A stretch of 64,000 nucleotides of DNA, from positions 7,530 through 71,529 of the forward strand of contig JBMFIF010000002.1 of NCBI GenBank assembly GCA_049976445.1, read 5' to 3'. A model generated the notes under the pieces. That model ran no database searches, was not told the DNA's origin, and worked only from the letters and a program-made list of their open reading frames with translations. Shown piece by piece: positions 34,737 to 44,800 of the stretch. The DNA is from JAVZOV01 sp049976445 (lineage in GTDB: Archaea; Thermoproteota; Thermoprotei; Gearchaeales; WAQG01). A program made the translations under genes and the position numbers. Each line of letters starts with the position of its first letter. Positions within the stretch are counted from its first letter, which is position 1.

Positions 34737-35353
34737 TAAAAATTAAAGCTCTAATCATGGCAGGAGGAAAAGCAACCAGAATGAATAACATAGAAAAACC
34801 CCTCATAAAAATATGCGGAACCACAATGATAGAAAGAATACTCAATGCACTAAAGAACACTAAGTGCATAGAAGATGTATATATAACAACAAGTAAAAAT
34901 ACGAAAAACACAGAAATCCTACTTAAAACCTTAGGATATAAAACAATAACAACTTCAGGAGAAGATTATGTAGAAGACTTAAAAAACACAATTATAAAAC
35001 TAAACATAAAAGATCCCATATTAGTATTACCATCCGATCTACCATTAATAACACCAAATACAATAGAACAATTAATCAATATTTACATACAAAACAACTC
35101 TCCACCAACAACGACGTTTTACATACCATTGCAACTACTAAAAACAAAAATACGAACAAACTACATAGAACAAATAAATAATATAAAAGTAATACCATCT
35201 GGCATTAGTATAATAAAAGGATCATACATTACGCAAAATGTAATACCGCAAATAAACATAATAGTCGAAAACACAGAATTAAGCGTTAACGTGAATACGT
35301 TATTAGATATAAAAATTGCACAATCAATTTTATGCAAAAGAAATAATAAGTAG
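34733..35353 (+). CDS. cobY: GTP:adenosylcobinamide-phosphate guanylyltransferase CobY
   Basis: 206 residues of the MobA-like nucleotidyltransferase fold, with the nucleotide loop MAGGKATRMNNIEKPLI at 9-25 and the metal Asp in VLPSDLPLI. Archaea use CobY in place of bacterial CobU. It supplies AdoCbi-GDP to CobS. The AT-rich 510-bp stretch that follows contains only relics (a malF fragment and a TnpB tail). Confidence 0.88.
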   Translation: MIKIKALIMAGGKATRMNNIEKPLIKICGTTMIERILNALKNTKCIEDVYITTSKNTKNTEILLKTLGYKTITTSGEDYVEDLKNTIIKLNIKDPILVLPSDLPLITPNTIEQLINIYIQNNSPPTTTFYIPLQLLKTKIRTNYIEQINNIKVIPSGISIIKGSYITQNVIPQINIIVENTELSVNVNTLLDIKIAQSILCKRNNK

Positions 35354-35388
35354 TTAAATCAAAGATAAATTTGACATATTATTTATTT

Positions 35389-35493
35389 TATACTCAAGAA
35401 GATACTAATGAAATTAAAGAAACATTACTAAAAATTAATACCATGGTCAATGAACCGAAAAATAGCTCGATGATACTTAAAACAATATTCTAG
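35389..35493 (+). pseudogene. Relic fragment matching the malF 5' region
   Basis: Reads YTQEDTNEIKETLL, KINTMVNEPKNSSMIL, KTIF, then stop at 35491. The sequence upstream of and inside the malF gene at 38073-38175 reads YTQEDINKIKDNSL, SKIGMIVNELANSSMIL, KTIEE. The two are clearly homologous in protein and DNA. It has no start and ends in a stop, so it is a dead duplicate of the coiled-coil region of a MalF-like protein. Confidence 0.75.
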
Positions 35494-35504
35494 GATGTTC
35501 ATTG

Positions 35505-35670
35505 CAGAAACAGTGTACCACTATTCGTTATCCCTACCCCTCCATGAGGGATTACGGTTCCATCCTTCAGTACTATGTTTAAGACTCCAACGATATCTGA
35601 ATTCATTACTTAATTACAGTTTGGACAATAAATAATCCTTTATGCAATGCTCTTTAGTCCAAAAATTTCA
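35505..35670 (-). pseudogene. TnpB relic, zinc-ribbon C-terminal fragment
   Basis: On the minus strand one frame reads RIIYCPNCN, a stop, then NSDIVGVLNIVLKDGT, resembling the second half of the TnpB zinc ribbon and the following catalytic-Asp segment (D-x-x-G-x-x-N). At least two stops interrupt it and the rest is missing. With the malF relic it accounts for most of the 35354-35863 interval; from 35700 to 35863 I see only AT-rich sequence likely to hold the promoter of the next gene. Confidence 0.6.
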
Positions 35671-35863
35671 ATCGGTTTTGATTATTTTCTCAGTAAATTA
35701 TAAAATAAGTTCAATTTCAAGATAACTCATATATAGGTCAGTAATTATAGTAAAAATTTAAACACTAAACTTTTCACTAATAAACAACTAGATAATTATT
35801 GTCTTGAAAAACATTTAGAAAACATTTAAATGCAGTTTCTTACACAATACTACGGGAAAGTTC

Positions 35864-36115
35864 GTGGAGAAATCAATTGAAGAGTTTGAGAAAGAAATCG
35901 AGAAAGTAAGTAGATACAAGATTAAAGCCATGATTGCATTACTTAAGCTCAGAGAAGAATATGGTGCGGAATATTTAAAAAAGAAACGTGGAGCTATACG
36001 AAATAAGGATGAACTTCGTAAACTTGCTGAAGCCTGTAAATTAAACTGGAAATTTATGGAAGAGGTGGGAATAATACGACGCATCAACAACAAGGAAATA
36101 ATAATAGCAATATGA
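35864..36115 (+). CDS. Small helical partner of a nucleotidyltransferase module
   Basis: 83 residues from GTG 35864. Charged and helical (EEFEKEIEKVSRYKIKAMIALLKLREEYG), with no recognised family. It overlaps the nucleotidyltransferase gene by 4 nt (ATGA), the usual arrangement of a two-gene toxin-antitoxin or partner module. It sits between a TnpB relic and a malK relic. Confidence 0.65.
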   Translation: MEKSIEEFEKEIEKVSRYKIKAMIALLKLREEYGAEYLKKKRGAIRNKDELRKLAEACKLNWKFMEEVGIIRRINNKEIIIAI

Positions 36116-36705
36116 TCTCAGAATTTAGAAATCAATTTAAATTGTTTAGTGAAAAACTATTATTCATCAAAGATACTACTATGAGATTTCTTATGTTATT
36201 GGCATTCATTAATACTTTTTTAGAAAAACATGCCTTAGGCAAAATAATAATCTCTAGAGGTTTTGCTGCTGAATTTTATAGCGGGGGTGGGTACAAAACT
36301 TTAGATGTTGATGTGATAGTTGAAGGAAAAACTGAAACCGTAAACCTGTTAAAAGAACTTTTAAAATCAATTGGCTATATTGAATCTGGCAGATTTTATG
36401 TAGCAACACTATCAAGTTTAGTTGATAAAGCGCTCGACATAGTCGGAGTAGTTTATGACAAACCTAAACCACCCATAAAAATAAAAACAAACGAATACCA
36501 TGTTTACATGATACCACCTGAAGAAGCAATAATTTATGCTTTAGCAGCAGCTAAATACTGGCTCTCAGTTTCAGATTTTGAAAGAGCTGTCTTAGTTTAT
36601 GTAGTACAAAAAGAAAACCTTGATATCGAATACCTTAAAAAACGAGCTAGAGAAGAAAATGTTACAGAGTATCTAACCAAAATTATAGAAATCGCAGAAA
36701 AATAA
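36112..36705 (+). CDS. Nucleotidyltransferase-fold protein (AbiEii/DUF6036-like)
   Basis: 197 residues. ISRGFAAEFYSGGGYKTLDVDVIV (near 48-71) gives the GG and D-x-D metal motif of nucleotidyltransferases used as toxins in AbiE-like and related modules. The small gene in front would be the partner. Function as a toxin is inferred from the module layout; no activity is known. Confidence 0.7.
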   Translation: MISEFRNQFKLFSEKLLFIKDTTMRFLMLLAFINTFLEKHALGKIIISRGFAAEFYSGGGYKTLDVDVIVEGKTETVNLLKELLKSIGYIESGRFYVATLSSLVDKALDIVGVVYDKPKPPIKIKTNEYHVYMIPPEEAIIYALAAAKYWLSVSDFERAVLVYVVQKENLDIEYLKKRAREENVTEYLTKIIEIAEK

Positions 36706-36788
36706 TCCTATCTATATCACCTGTGGGTCTTATAATTGTGTAATTTCTTATAAAAATTAACAAAAAAGAGAAGATCGAAAAACTATGA

Positions 36789-36970
36789 AAAGTGAAGAAT
36801 AAAGAATATAATGACCTATCTCCTAAAGATCGGAATATAGCTATGGTTTTTCAAAATTATGCTCTCTATCCTCATATGAGTGTTTATGATAATATTGCAT
36901 TTCCTTTAAAAATGAAAAATTTTCTAAACTTGAAATTGATAAGAAGGTTAAGTATGTTGCTGAACTATTC
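36789..36970 (+). pseudogene. malK-like ABC ATPase fragment, frameshifted
   Basis: Encodes YNDLSPKDRNIAMVFQNYAL followed by YPHMSVYDNIAFPLKMK, a classic MalK/UgpC Q-loop region (about residues 60-110 of a normal protein). After a frameshift near 36914-36924 it continues in another frame as SKLEIDKKVKYVAELF. Walker A, the signature motif and Walker B are all absent. The left edge is a TGA at 36786; the right edge is an IS right end. It belongs with the malF/malG remnants downstream. Confidence 0.8.
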
Positions 36971-37054
36971 AGGGCGGAGAGCTCTCCGACGAGTTTCGTG
37001 CTCATGGAGGTCAACGGCCTACACCCCAGTCAGTTCTGTAAACACAGAACTGAC
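36971..37054 (+). mobile_element. Right-end relic of an IS200/IS605-type element
   Basis: Contains a GGAGAGCTCTCC palindrome and a perfect 11-bp hairpin: GTCAGTTCTGT, loop AAAC, ACAGAACTGAC (37029-37054). Such subterminal hairpins are typical of TnpB-carrying element ends. The interval from 37055 to 37144 is AT-rich with no feature I can name. Confidence 0.5.
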
Positions 37055-37144
37055 TAATATGTTATATAAGGAGGTCAGAATTCATTATTACCAGCTATTT
37101 TATTTTTTATAGAAAAAAGCAAGGAATGTTTATTCTTAATGAGA

Positions 37145-37939
37145 TTATTTCCTAGTTACATAGAAGCTGGTTCCATCTGTAGTTAATGGTGATGGTTGGG
37201 CTAACACTTTTCCATTGTTACTTACCATTATTACATATTCGTGTGGTAGGTCTCCTATTCGAGCAGTTATGCCACCGATGGTAGCATAGTTTGTGTTCTG
37301 AATGTTTGTATAATCATAACCGTAATATGCTGTTCCAAAATTAGCGAGTATAGTTAAGCTTCCAGCTATTGCTGGCCTTTCTTCTATCCATTCTGCAGAT
37401 AGCATGGATGAAGTGTAGTTAACAAGTATTGAAAAGTGTTCGTTTTGTGTTAAATCATTTAGTGTTATGTTCCATTCTTGTGTTGTAGTATTTATTATTC
37501 TTACCATGAATATCATGGCAAACATATAGTCTCCTGGTTTCACAACATAACCTGATATTCTGGTTTCCGAAGCTGGCAGTAATTCATACCATGCATAATA
37601 GAAAGTTTGGCTTTGCCATGAATCGGATTCGGTACCTGTTTGGATTAAAGAATTATCTCCTGAAAAGAAACCACCTATACCAATCCACTGAGATGAGTAA
37701 ACAGGCTTTTTGCTTGGTTGGACTGTTTGAACTATCCATGAACCATTAACTGCAGTAACGGAGGGTGTGGGATTAGTAAAGCTTGATGCTACAACATATC
37801 CTGCCCAATTTAAAGAATATACTTGATTTTTCGGAACATTATGCGATGCTGTTACATCTGTAGTTGGTGAGAAGCTCGGTATTAAAAGTAGTAATATTAC
37901 TATGCTTATTATGTTCACGTAACGATTTTTATAGCTCAT
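37145..37939 (-). CDS. Secreted G1 (glutamic) family peptidase
   Basis: 264 residues. An N-terminal signal sequence (about 1-32) precedes NWAGYVVASSF. The conserved G1 segments follow: SSQWIGIGGF, LIQTGTESDSW with the likely catalytic Gln, YYAWYELLPAS, and AEWIEERPAI with the likely catalytic Glu, then LANFGTAYY. G1 peptidases (eqolisins) work at acid pH, and archaeal members are known. The gene is flanked by mobile-element relics, so horizontal acquisition is plausible. It would digest peptides outside the cell. Confidence 0.8.
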   Translation of the reverse strand: MSYKNRYVNIISIVILLLLIPSFSPTTDVTASHNVPKNQVYSLNWAGYVVASSFTNPTPSVTAVNGSWIVQTVQPSKKPVYSSQWIGIGGFFSGDNSLIQTGTESDSWQSQTFYYAWYELLPASETRISGYVVKPGDYMFAMIFMVRIINTTTQEWNITLNDLTQNEHFSILVNYTSSMLSAEWIEERPAIAGSLTILANFGTAYYGYDYTNIQNTNYATIGGITARIGDLPHEYVIMVSNNGKVLAQPSPLTTDGTSFYVTRK

Positions 37940-38005
37940 GATTTATTTTAGTTTTACAAGTTAATAAGCTTACTTGTTAATTGGTTAATAGTGAAGTTAC
38001 AAAAG

Positions 38006-38040
38006 AATGAAGTCCTAAGCTTTAAAGGGCGAGAAGATCA
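38006..38040. mobile_element. Short IS-end relic upstream of malF
   Basis: GAATGAAGTCC, AAGCTTTAAAGGGCGAGAAG resembles the right ends of TnpB-type elements found elsewhere in the window. It is short, and the assignment is weak. Confidence 0.3.
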
Positions 38041-38127
38041 TATATTAAACTCTGGAAATTTGTAATTTGATATTATACTCAGGAAGATATTAATAAAATT
38101 AAAGATAACTCACTATCAAAAATTGGT

Positions 38128-39021
38128 ATGATAGTTAATGAGCTGGCGAATAGTTCGATGATACTTAAAACAATAGAGGAGAATTATGATAGTTTCATAG
38201 AAACTGTTCTGAGCGATGTGAGCAGTGAGATTAGTAGGTTGTCTATTCATTTCGTTGGATTACAAAATTTTGCAACACTCTTTACTGATTCTAGATTTCC
38301 ATATTCAATTTTTAAAACAATTCTCTTCGTGTTAACCAGCGTACCTTTAAAGGTTATTTTTGGAATTATAATAGCATTTCTTTTTTCAAGTCCACTAATT
38401 TACGGTAGAAAAATTATGCGAGCAATGTTATTAATTCCATGGGCTCTACCAGTACTCCTCTCAGTAACAACATGGAGAATGCTATTTGCCCCCGATGGCC
38501 CATTAGCCTTGATTCTCAGTCAGATGTTAAATTATAAATTCAGCATCTATACTCATGAATGGGATGCATTTTTTGTGTATAATATTGTAGAGATGTGGTT
38601 AGCATACCCATTCATAATGACTATAACAATGGGTGCAATAGCAAGTGTACCTAAAGAATTTATAGAGGCATCATATATGGATGGGATAAGCGTTTTCTCT
38701 CGGTTTAGAAAAATCATGTTACCTTTAACAATTAAACCTATACTCTTTGCAACAATACTTACTAGTGGCGCATCGTTACAGGCGTTTATGGTACCGTTAC
38801 TTATAAACGATGGTGGACCAACAACTATGATAAAGTTACCAGGATTTACTTCAACCCTTGGAAATGCAAACGAATTAATGATCCTTTATGGATACAATAG
38901 AGCCTGGCTAGATCAACAATATGGTCTTTCGACAGCTACATTTCTCGTAGTCGTCGCTATTCTATTCATATATGCATTAATATGGTTTTACTTCATCTAT
39001 AGAAGAGGTACCACAAAATGA
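38128..39021 (+). CDS. malF: MalF-like sugar ABC permease, 5'-truncated
   Basis: 297 residues. From about residue 40 it matches MalF well: HFVGLQNFATLFTDSRF, PWALPVLLSVTTWRMLF, and the EAA loop EASYMDGISVFSRFRKIMLP. The first membrane helices normally found before GLQNF are missing. The frame extends upstream of the ATG only to a TGA near 38072, through a coiled-coil-like stretch homologous to the relic at 35389. This suggests the gene lost its 5' part and now starts inside the extracellular insertion. Whether it still works is doubtful. malG overlaps it by 4 nt. Confidence 0.75.
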   Translation: MIVNELANSSMILKTIEENYDSFIETVLSDVSSEISRLSIHFVGLQNFATLFTDSRFPYSIFKTILFVLTSVPLKVIFGIIIAFLFSSPLIYGRKIMRAMLLIPWALPVLLSVTTWRMLFAPDGPLALILSQMLNYKFSIYTHEWDAFFVYNIVEMWLAYPFIMTITMGAIASVPKEFIEASYMDGISVFSRFRKIMLPLTIKPILFATILTSGASLQAFMVPLLINDGGPTTMIKLPGFTSTLGNANELMILYGYNRAWLDQQYGLSTATFLVVVAILFIYALIWFYFIYRRGTTK

Positions 39022-39872
39022 AAGTATTCAAATTTAGGTATTATATTATCAAACTGACATTAACATTAGTTGCAATACTAATAGTCTTTATGATTCTTTA
39101 TCCATTGATGTATGATATCATGACTTCAATAGTAAGTGGACAAACATTAGTGACAAGCATTAATGATATGACAAAACGTGGTCTATCAGTATCGCATTAT
39201 TTATCAGCCATAACTGATCCACATTTCATTAACGCAACAATAATAAGTATTATGGTAGCATTAGTGAATATCATATTATCACTACTAATAATAACACCAG
39301 CAGCCTATGCATTTTCAAGGTTTGAGTTTTTCGGAAAGAACACATTACTAATACTTTATCTAATACTTAGTCAAATAGGTGGAGGGTTTGGAATTGCAAG
39401 CGTAATAGCATTGTACGTATTTTTATTAAAACTTAATGCATTAGGGTTACCTGTAATAGGTAATCCATTAGTCTTACCAATCATATACACATCCACAGCA
39501 GTGCCATTCCAGACGTGGTTAATCAAAAACTATTTTGACTCATTACCTAAAAGTTTAGATGAAGCTGCATTTATAGATGGTGTTAGATGGAATGATATAA
39601 TATTCAGAGTGATCTTGCCAGCATCAAAACCAGCTATTATAATCATAGCATTATTTGCATTCATGGGGGCATGGGGAGAATTCATAATAGCCAATTTTCT
39701 AAGAATTGAGACATTAGCGGCATACATTTATGAAACAGCCACAGGACAAACAATATATTGGAGTGACTTCGCTGCAAGAACACTACTTTTCGCAATACCA
39801 ATAATCATAATGTACGTGTTGACACAAAAATACATAGGAGAAGCAATGAAGTACGGAGCTGGAAAACTCTAA
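39018..39872 (+). CDS. malG: MalG-like sugar ABC permease
   Basis: 284 residues, six membrane helices. The EAA loop is DEAAFIDGVRWNDIIFRVILP near 195-215. It starts at the ATGA overlap with malF. It appears intact, unlike its partners: malK exists only as a fragment and no substrate-binding protein is nearby. It could work only if the rest is supplied from elsewhere. Confidence 0.82.
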   Translation: MKVFKFRYYIIKLTLTLVAILIVFMILYPLMYDIMTSIVSGQTLVTSINDMTKRGLSVSHYLSAITDPHFINATIISIMVALVNIILSLLIITPAAYAFSRFEFFGKNTLLILYLILSQIGGGFGIASVIALYVFLLKLNALGLPVIGNPLVLPIIYTSTAVPFQTWLIKNYFDSLPKSLDEAAFIDGVRWNDIIFRVILPASKPAIIIIALFAFMGAWGEFIIANFLRIETLAAYIYETATGQTIYWSDFAARTLLFAIPIIIMYVLTQKYIGEAMKYGAGKL

Positions 39873-39974
39873 ATACTTATAACTAAAATTAAAATCTTAT
39901 TCTTTATACTAAGTAAGAGTTACCTGTGTTTATGTTTATATTTATTTGTGTTTTTGTGTTATGTGGTGCTAGAA

Positions 39975-40904
39975 ATGGTTAGAATTTTGGTTACTGATCA
40001 AGTTCATGAAAGTGGTTTAAAATTGCTCAAAGAAAATAATTTTGATGTCGATGTTTTACTGGGAATTGATGAGGGTAATCTTGCGAGAATTGTTGGTAAT
40101 TATGATGGATTGATCGTAAGAGGGAGGACTAAAGTTACTGAAAGAGTTTTAGAAAATTCTGGTAAACTTAAAATCATAGTACGAGCAGGTGTAGGACTTG
40201 ATAATATAGATTTAAATGTTGCAAAGAAAAAGGGTATTTTTGTATATAATACACCTGGTGCGCCTTCTGTCGCTGTCGCGGAATTAACTGTTGGTTTAAT
40301 TGTATGTGTTTTGAGAGGTATTGGTAAGGGTTATTATGATCTCAGGCATGGTAAATGGAGTAAAAATGAACTCATGGGTCGTGAGATTCGTGGTAAGGTT
40401 GTGAGTATTATAGGGTTTGGGAGGATCGGTTATGAAGTTGCTAAACGTCTTAAAGCGTTTGATGCAAAAATTGTAGTCTATGATGTAGATAGGAATAGAG
40501 AAATTCTTGCAAGAAGTCTTGGTGTTGATTTTGCTAATAGTTTAGAAGAAGCTCTTTCAGTTGGTGATATAGTTACACTTCATGTGCCTTTATTGCCTGA
40601 GACTAGACATTTAATTAATGCTGAGAAAATAAAAATTATGAAACGCGGGGCTTATTTAATCAACGTAGCACGTGGTGAAGTTATTGATGAAAAAGCTCTA
40701 CTTGATGCACTAAAGAACGGTCAGTTATCTGGCGTAGCATTGGATGTTTTTTCAGTTGAGCCTCCTAAAGAACCTTGGGAGCTTGAATTACTTTCTCTTC
40801 CAAACGTGATCGCAACGCCACACATAGGAGCTCAAACAATTGAAACTCAAGAGGCTGAATCATTAGAAGCTGCAAAAATCATTATAGATTTCTTTAAAAA
40901 ATAA
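39975..40904 (+). CDS. serA: D-3-phosphoglycerate dehydrogenase, short form
   Basis: 309 residues from ATG 39975, which has GGTG 6 nt upstream. A Rossmann GFGRIGYEVAKRL motif lies near 146, with catalytic NVARGEVIDE and ATPHIGAQT, as in the D-2-hydroxyacid dehydrogenase family. The regulatory ACT domain is absent, as in many archaeal enzymes. It opens serine synthesis from 3-phosphoglycerate, although a related hydroxyacid substrate is possible. It appears monocistronic. Confidence 0.85.
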   Translation: MVRILVTDQVHESGLKLLKENNFDVDVLLGIDEGNLARIVGNYDGLIVRGRTKVTERVLENSGKLKIIVRAGVGLDNIDLNVAKKKGIFVYNTPGAPSVAVAELTVGLIVCVLRGIGKGYYDLRHGKWSKNELMGREIRGKVVSIIGFGRIGYEVAKRLKAFDAKIVVYDVDRNREILARSLGVDFANSLEEALSVGDIVTLHVPLLPETRHLINAEKIKIMKRGAYLINVARGEVIDEKALLDALKNGQLSGVALDVFSVEPPKEPWELELLSLPNVIATPHIGAQTIETQEAESLEAAKIIIDFFKK

Positions 40905-41017
40905 TTTTTTATTAAATTTTGCAAAATTAAAGTGGTTATTGGTTTGCATATACATGATTGTTATTTTATCGTTTGTAAAAATATATTAATCAATTAATTT
41001 ATTTTCAGTATGCTGAA

Positions 41018-41737
41018 ATGAGTGTTGTAGAGCTAAAGAATGTGACAAAGGTTTATAGGTTGCCTGGCGCACCAGAGGTTTGGGCATTAAGGAATATAAA
41101 CTTGAAAGTAAGGAGAGGGGAATTTCTATCTATAATGGGACCTTCAGGTCATGGGAAAACTACATTGCTTCAGATTATAGGTCTGCTTGATAAACCAACA
41201 TCTGGAACTGTTATTATAAATGGTGTTGAAGTTAATGGTCTTAGTGATAATGAGCTTGCAAGGTTTAGAAATAAAGTATTAGGATTTGTTTTTCAACAGT
41301 ATAATTTGATTAATAGAATGAGTGTCCTAGAAAATATAGAGATACCATTAATAATAAGAGGGATTCCTAGGAGTAAAAGAATTGAGATTGTGAAAGAAGC
41401 ATTAATGATGGTTGGCGGGGATCTTACATGGCTTACTAAAAAGCCTTCTCAATTATCAGGTGGTCAACAACAGAGAGTAGCAATAGCAAGAGCTATCGTG
41501 GGTAATCCAGAAATAATATTAGCGGATGAACCGACTGGTAATCTCGATTCAGAATCTTCTAAGATAATAATGGAAACATTTGTGAAACTTAATAAAACTG
41601 GTAAAACAATAATCATGGTCACGCATAATCCTGAAATTGCCATGTGTAGCGAAAGGATAGTATTAATTAGAGATGGTATCATAGTTGGTGAAGAAAGATC
41701 AGACCCTAGTAAAAGCATTCTTTATGTTAAACGTTAA
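41018..41737 (+). CDS. LolD/MacB-type ABC transporter ATPase
   Basis: 239 residues. Walker A GPSGHGKT, signature LSGGQQQR, Walker B ILADEPTGNLD. The family supports FtsX-like permeases in export or mechanotransmission. It is the first gene of a three-gene unit with the large surface protein and the MacB-like permease. The promoter carries an ATTAAT-N2-ATTAAT dyad at 40985-40998. Confidence 0.92.
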   Translation: MSVVELKNVTKVYRLPGAPEVWALRNINLKVRRGEFLSIMGPSGHGKTTLLQIIGLLDKPTSGTVIINGVEVNGLSDNELARFRNKVLGFVFQQYNLINRMSVLENIEIPLIIRGIPRSKRIEIVKEALMMVGGDLTWLTKKPSQLSGGQQQRVAIARAIVGNPEIILADEPTGNLDSESSKIIMETFVKLNKTGKTIIMVTHNPEIAMCSERIVLIRDGIIVGEERSDPSKSILYVKR

Positions 41738-41805
41738 CCTCCTATATTTTGTGAAGATAAACTAAAAACTTAAATTTATCTGAGAATTATTAATTTGAGT
41801 AAAAA

Positions 41806-44800
41806 ATGAAAAATCGATTTATTGCTGCATTTTTGATGATTTTTATTTTATTGGAGATTCCGCTGTATCTTCAATCTGTGTTTGCTTCAGGTAATTTTAC
41901 GTTAGTATCTACATTATGGGGTTCTCAATCTAACCCTCAAAAGGTTTATCCTGGAAGTAGTAATGTAAGATTTATTGTTCTAATTAGGAATGATTATTCA
42001 AATTTAGTCAGTGTTGTTGGGTATCTCAGCTTACCTTATGGATTTTCTGGTACGAATGGTGGAAATGTTTTAAGTGCTGTCGGTTACATATCAACAAATA
42101 ACACTATAAGATATAATATAAATAAGGGGGAAATCTTTGAACTTGATTATTTCTTAAATATAGCTGGCTTTTTAGCTCCGGGCACTTATTACGGTAATTT
42201 GACCTTGAATTTTACTAACTCTACATTTTCAAACGGTAATTTTACTATGAATGTGCCAATGACAGTTAGTAGTTTTCCAACATTTAATTTTCAAATTATT
42301 AGTGTATACTGGTCAACAACTGGAGGTACTATAGTTAACGCTGTACCTGGCACAAGAAACGTTGAACTTAACGTTATTCTTAAAAATATTGGCACTGACA
42401 ATATCAATAGTATATCGGCTCAACTAATTCTAAACAAGCCATTTAATCCTAATAAAGTTATGAGTAGTGCACAGCAAGTAAATAAAGGCAGCACGTTTAC
42501 GCTAACGTTTACAGGTATTTCAATTGATTTTGCCAGCGCACCTGGTAACTATATGGAACAGTTAATGATTAACTCTACTTTTATTGGATACGGAGGAGCT
42601 ACTAGCACATACACAAATATGATTAATTTATCATTAGTAATAGGGAACTATTCAAATGCAGGAATACAAATTGTTAGTGTTCAGTGGAATGGTGGTGAAA
42701 AGGTTTATTCCGGATCTAGGAAAGTTTCATTAGATGTAGTAATACAAAACATGGGAAGCTACACAATAAGTAATATGTTATCACGTATAATTCTTCCTAG
42801 TGGTTTCACCAATGCATATGGTTCAAACATAATTAATACAACATCTACTGCTGTCCTAAATTACGGAAATAGTATTACATTAAACTTTAGTCCAATATAC
42901 ATAGGTGACTCTACAAAACCTGGTATTTATTATGTTAGACTTGTTATTATGTCAGTTGTTTCAATAGATAACACAAATCTGATAGCAAAGGATAATTTTA
43001 CCATACCGATTTATGTTAATGATTTAATAACACCAATTGATCTGGTAAGTGTAGATTGGTCTTATAATGGAAATCCAGCACCTGCTTTACCAGGATCGCA
43101 ATATGTAATACTGTCAATCACTTTTGTAAATAGAGGAGAAGATACATATTCAGGTTTTCAACCGAGGTTAATACTACCCCGAGGTTTTACGGTCTTTGGA
43201 ACTAGTGCAGATCCTGGTCCTATTACGCCAGGTTCAATATTTACGGTTAGATCTTATGTGAATGTTAGTGATACCGTATTACCAGGGAATTATATTGCGA
43301 ATTTAACTTTAAGGTTTAGTGTAAATCCATCAGGTATAAATACTGTTGGATCGATGAACTTCTCAATACCACTTTACATAATGGATCCTAAAGGTTTTGA
43401 TACCAAAATATCCATAGTAAATGCTTATTGGGGCACTGGTACCCCTAATCCAGTTTATCCAGGATCTAAAAATGTACCTTTAACTGTTGAGATTGTTAAT
43501 GTTGGACTTTATACAGCACAAGCTGTTCAAATAGGTATTTCTGCTCCTGAAACTTTCACACCAATAATTAATTCAACTAGCGTCACATCTACATTACCTT
43601 CAGGTTCCTTTGCCTCTGCTGTCTTGTATTTTGATATATCACCACATACTACTCCAGGATCTTATGTGTTCTTAGTGAACGTGAAATATTTTATAAGTGT
43701 TTATGGTGCAACAATATATAGATATGTTAAATTTGTTTTTGTATTGTATGTATCTCAACCAACTTCAGGGCCTCCATATATTAATGTAGTTAATTCGGGT
43801 TGGCTTAATAATTATCCTGTATATCCTGGGACTCAGAATGCTACATTCAGTTTAACTATAAACAATGAGGCGCCATTTCCGATTGCTGGGATTCATTTAA
43901 AACTTGTTTTACCTAGAGGATTTACACCTGGAGTCAATGGAGTAGAATCATACATAGGAGGCCCAATACAGCAATGGCAAACAGCGTCTGCAAGTTTTAG
44001 TATAAATGTTAATGCGAGCACATTACCTGGATTATATACTGCATCCTTAAAAATTGATTATATTTTATTGAGTGGAGGAAATAACTTAAAGAATAGCGAA
44101 GAGAAAGAGATAGTACTACGTGTAAACTCGTTAAAAGGTTTTGAATATATTACATATAATTGGGTCGGATATGCTCCGAACCCGGGTAATGTAGGAGCTA
44201 CTTTGATTGTTCTTGTCAGAAATACAGAGGTGCCAACTATGAAGGGAATCGTTGCAGAGATTCAGTTACCAAAAGGTTTTAACTCTACAATAACTGGGAC
44301 AAGAGTTTTTAATGTAACACCTTATATATTTACTTCTATAAATCAGGTTCAGAATTTATTACAACGCACACCTGTTTCTAGCTTACAATTTATGGTTCCT
44401 CAACAAGCAACACAAGCAAATCTCGGAGATTTCCTGGCAATACCTATATCAGTATCTATTAACAAAAATGTAACCCCAGGCTATTATCCGATAATAATAA
44501 AGCTTAATTTTTTAGATCAATGGAATGTTGTTAGGAACGTTATAGTTAATGGAGACTTCTGGCTACCAGGTTCATCAAACATTATTCAAGTTGTAGAAGG
44601 AAAATCTAAGTTATTAGTTGGTAATAGGACTGCAGAAATCAATATATATCTTAGGAATAATGGTTCATCGTCAGTTTACAACGTGTATGTTGCAATAACT
44701 AACATGGAAGCACCAATCTCGATATCGTCAACTGTGAAATATATACCTATAATTGGGCCCAATTCTGAAGTGCCCGTATCATGGGTTGTATCCGTAAGCC

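Noticed and set aside
36792..37112. 106-codon frame read as a small ABC ATPase
   Set aside because: Only the Q-loop region is MalK-like; it lacks Walker A, signature and Walker B and runs into IS right-end sequence after a frameshift. Listed as a pseudogene.
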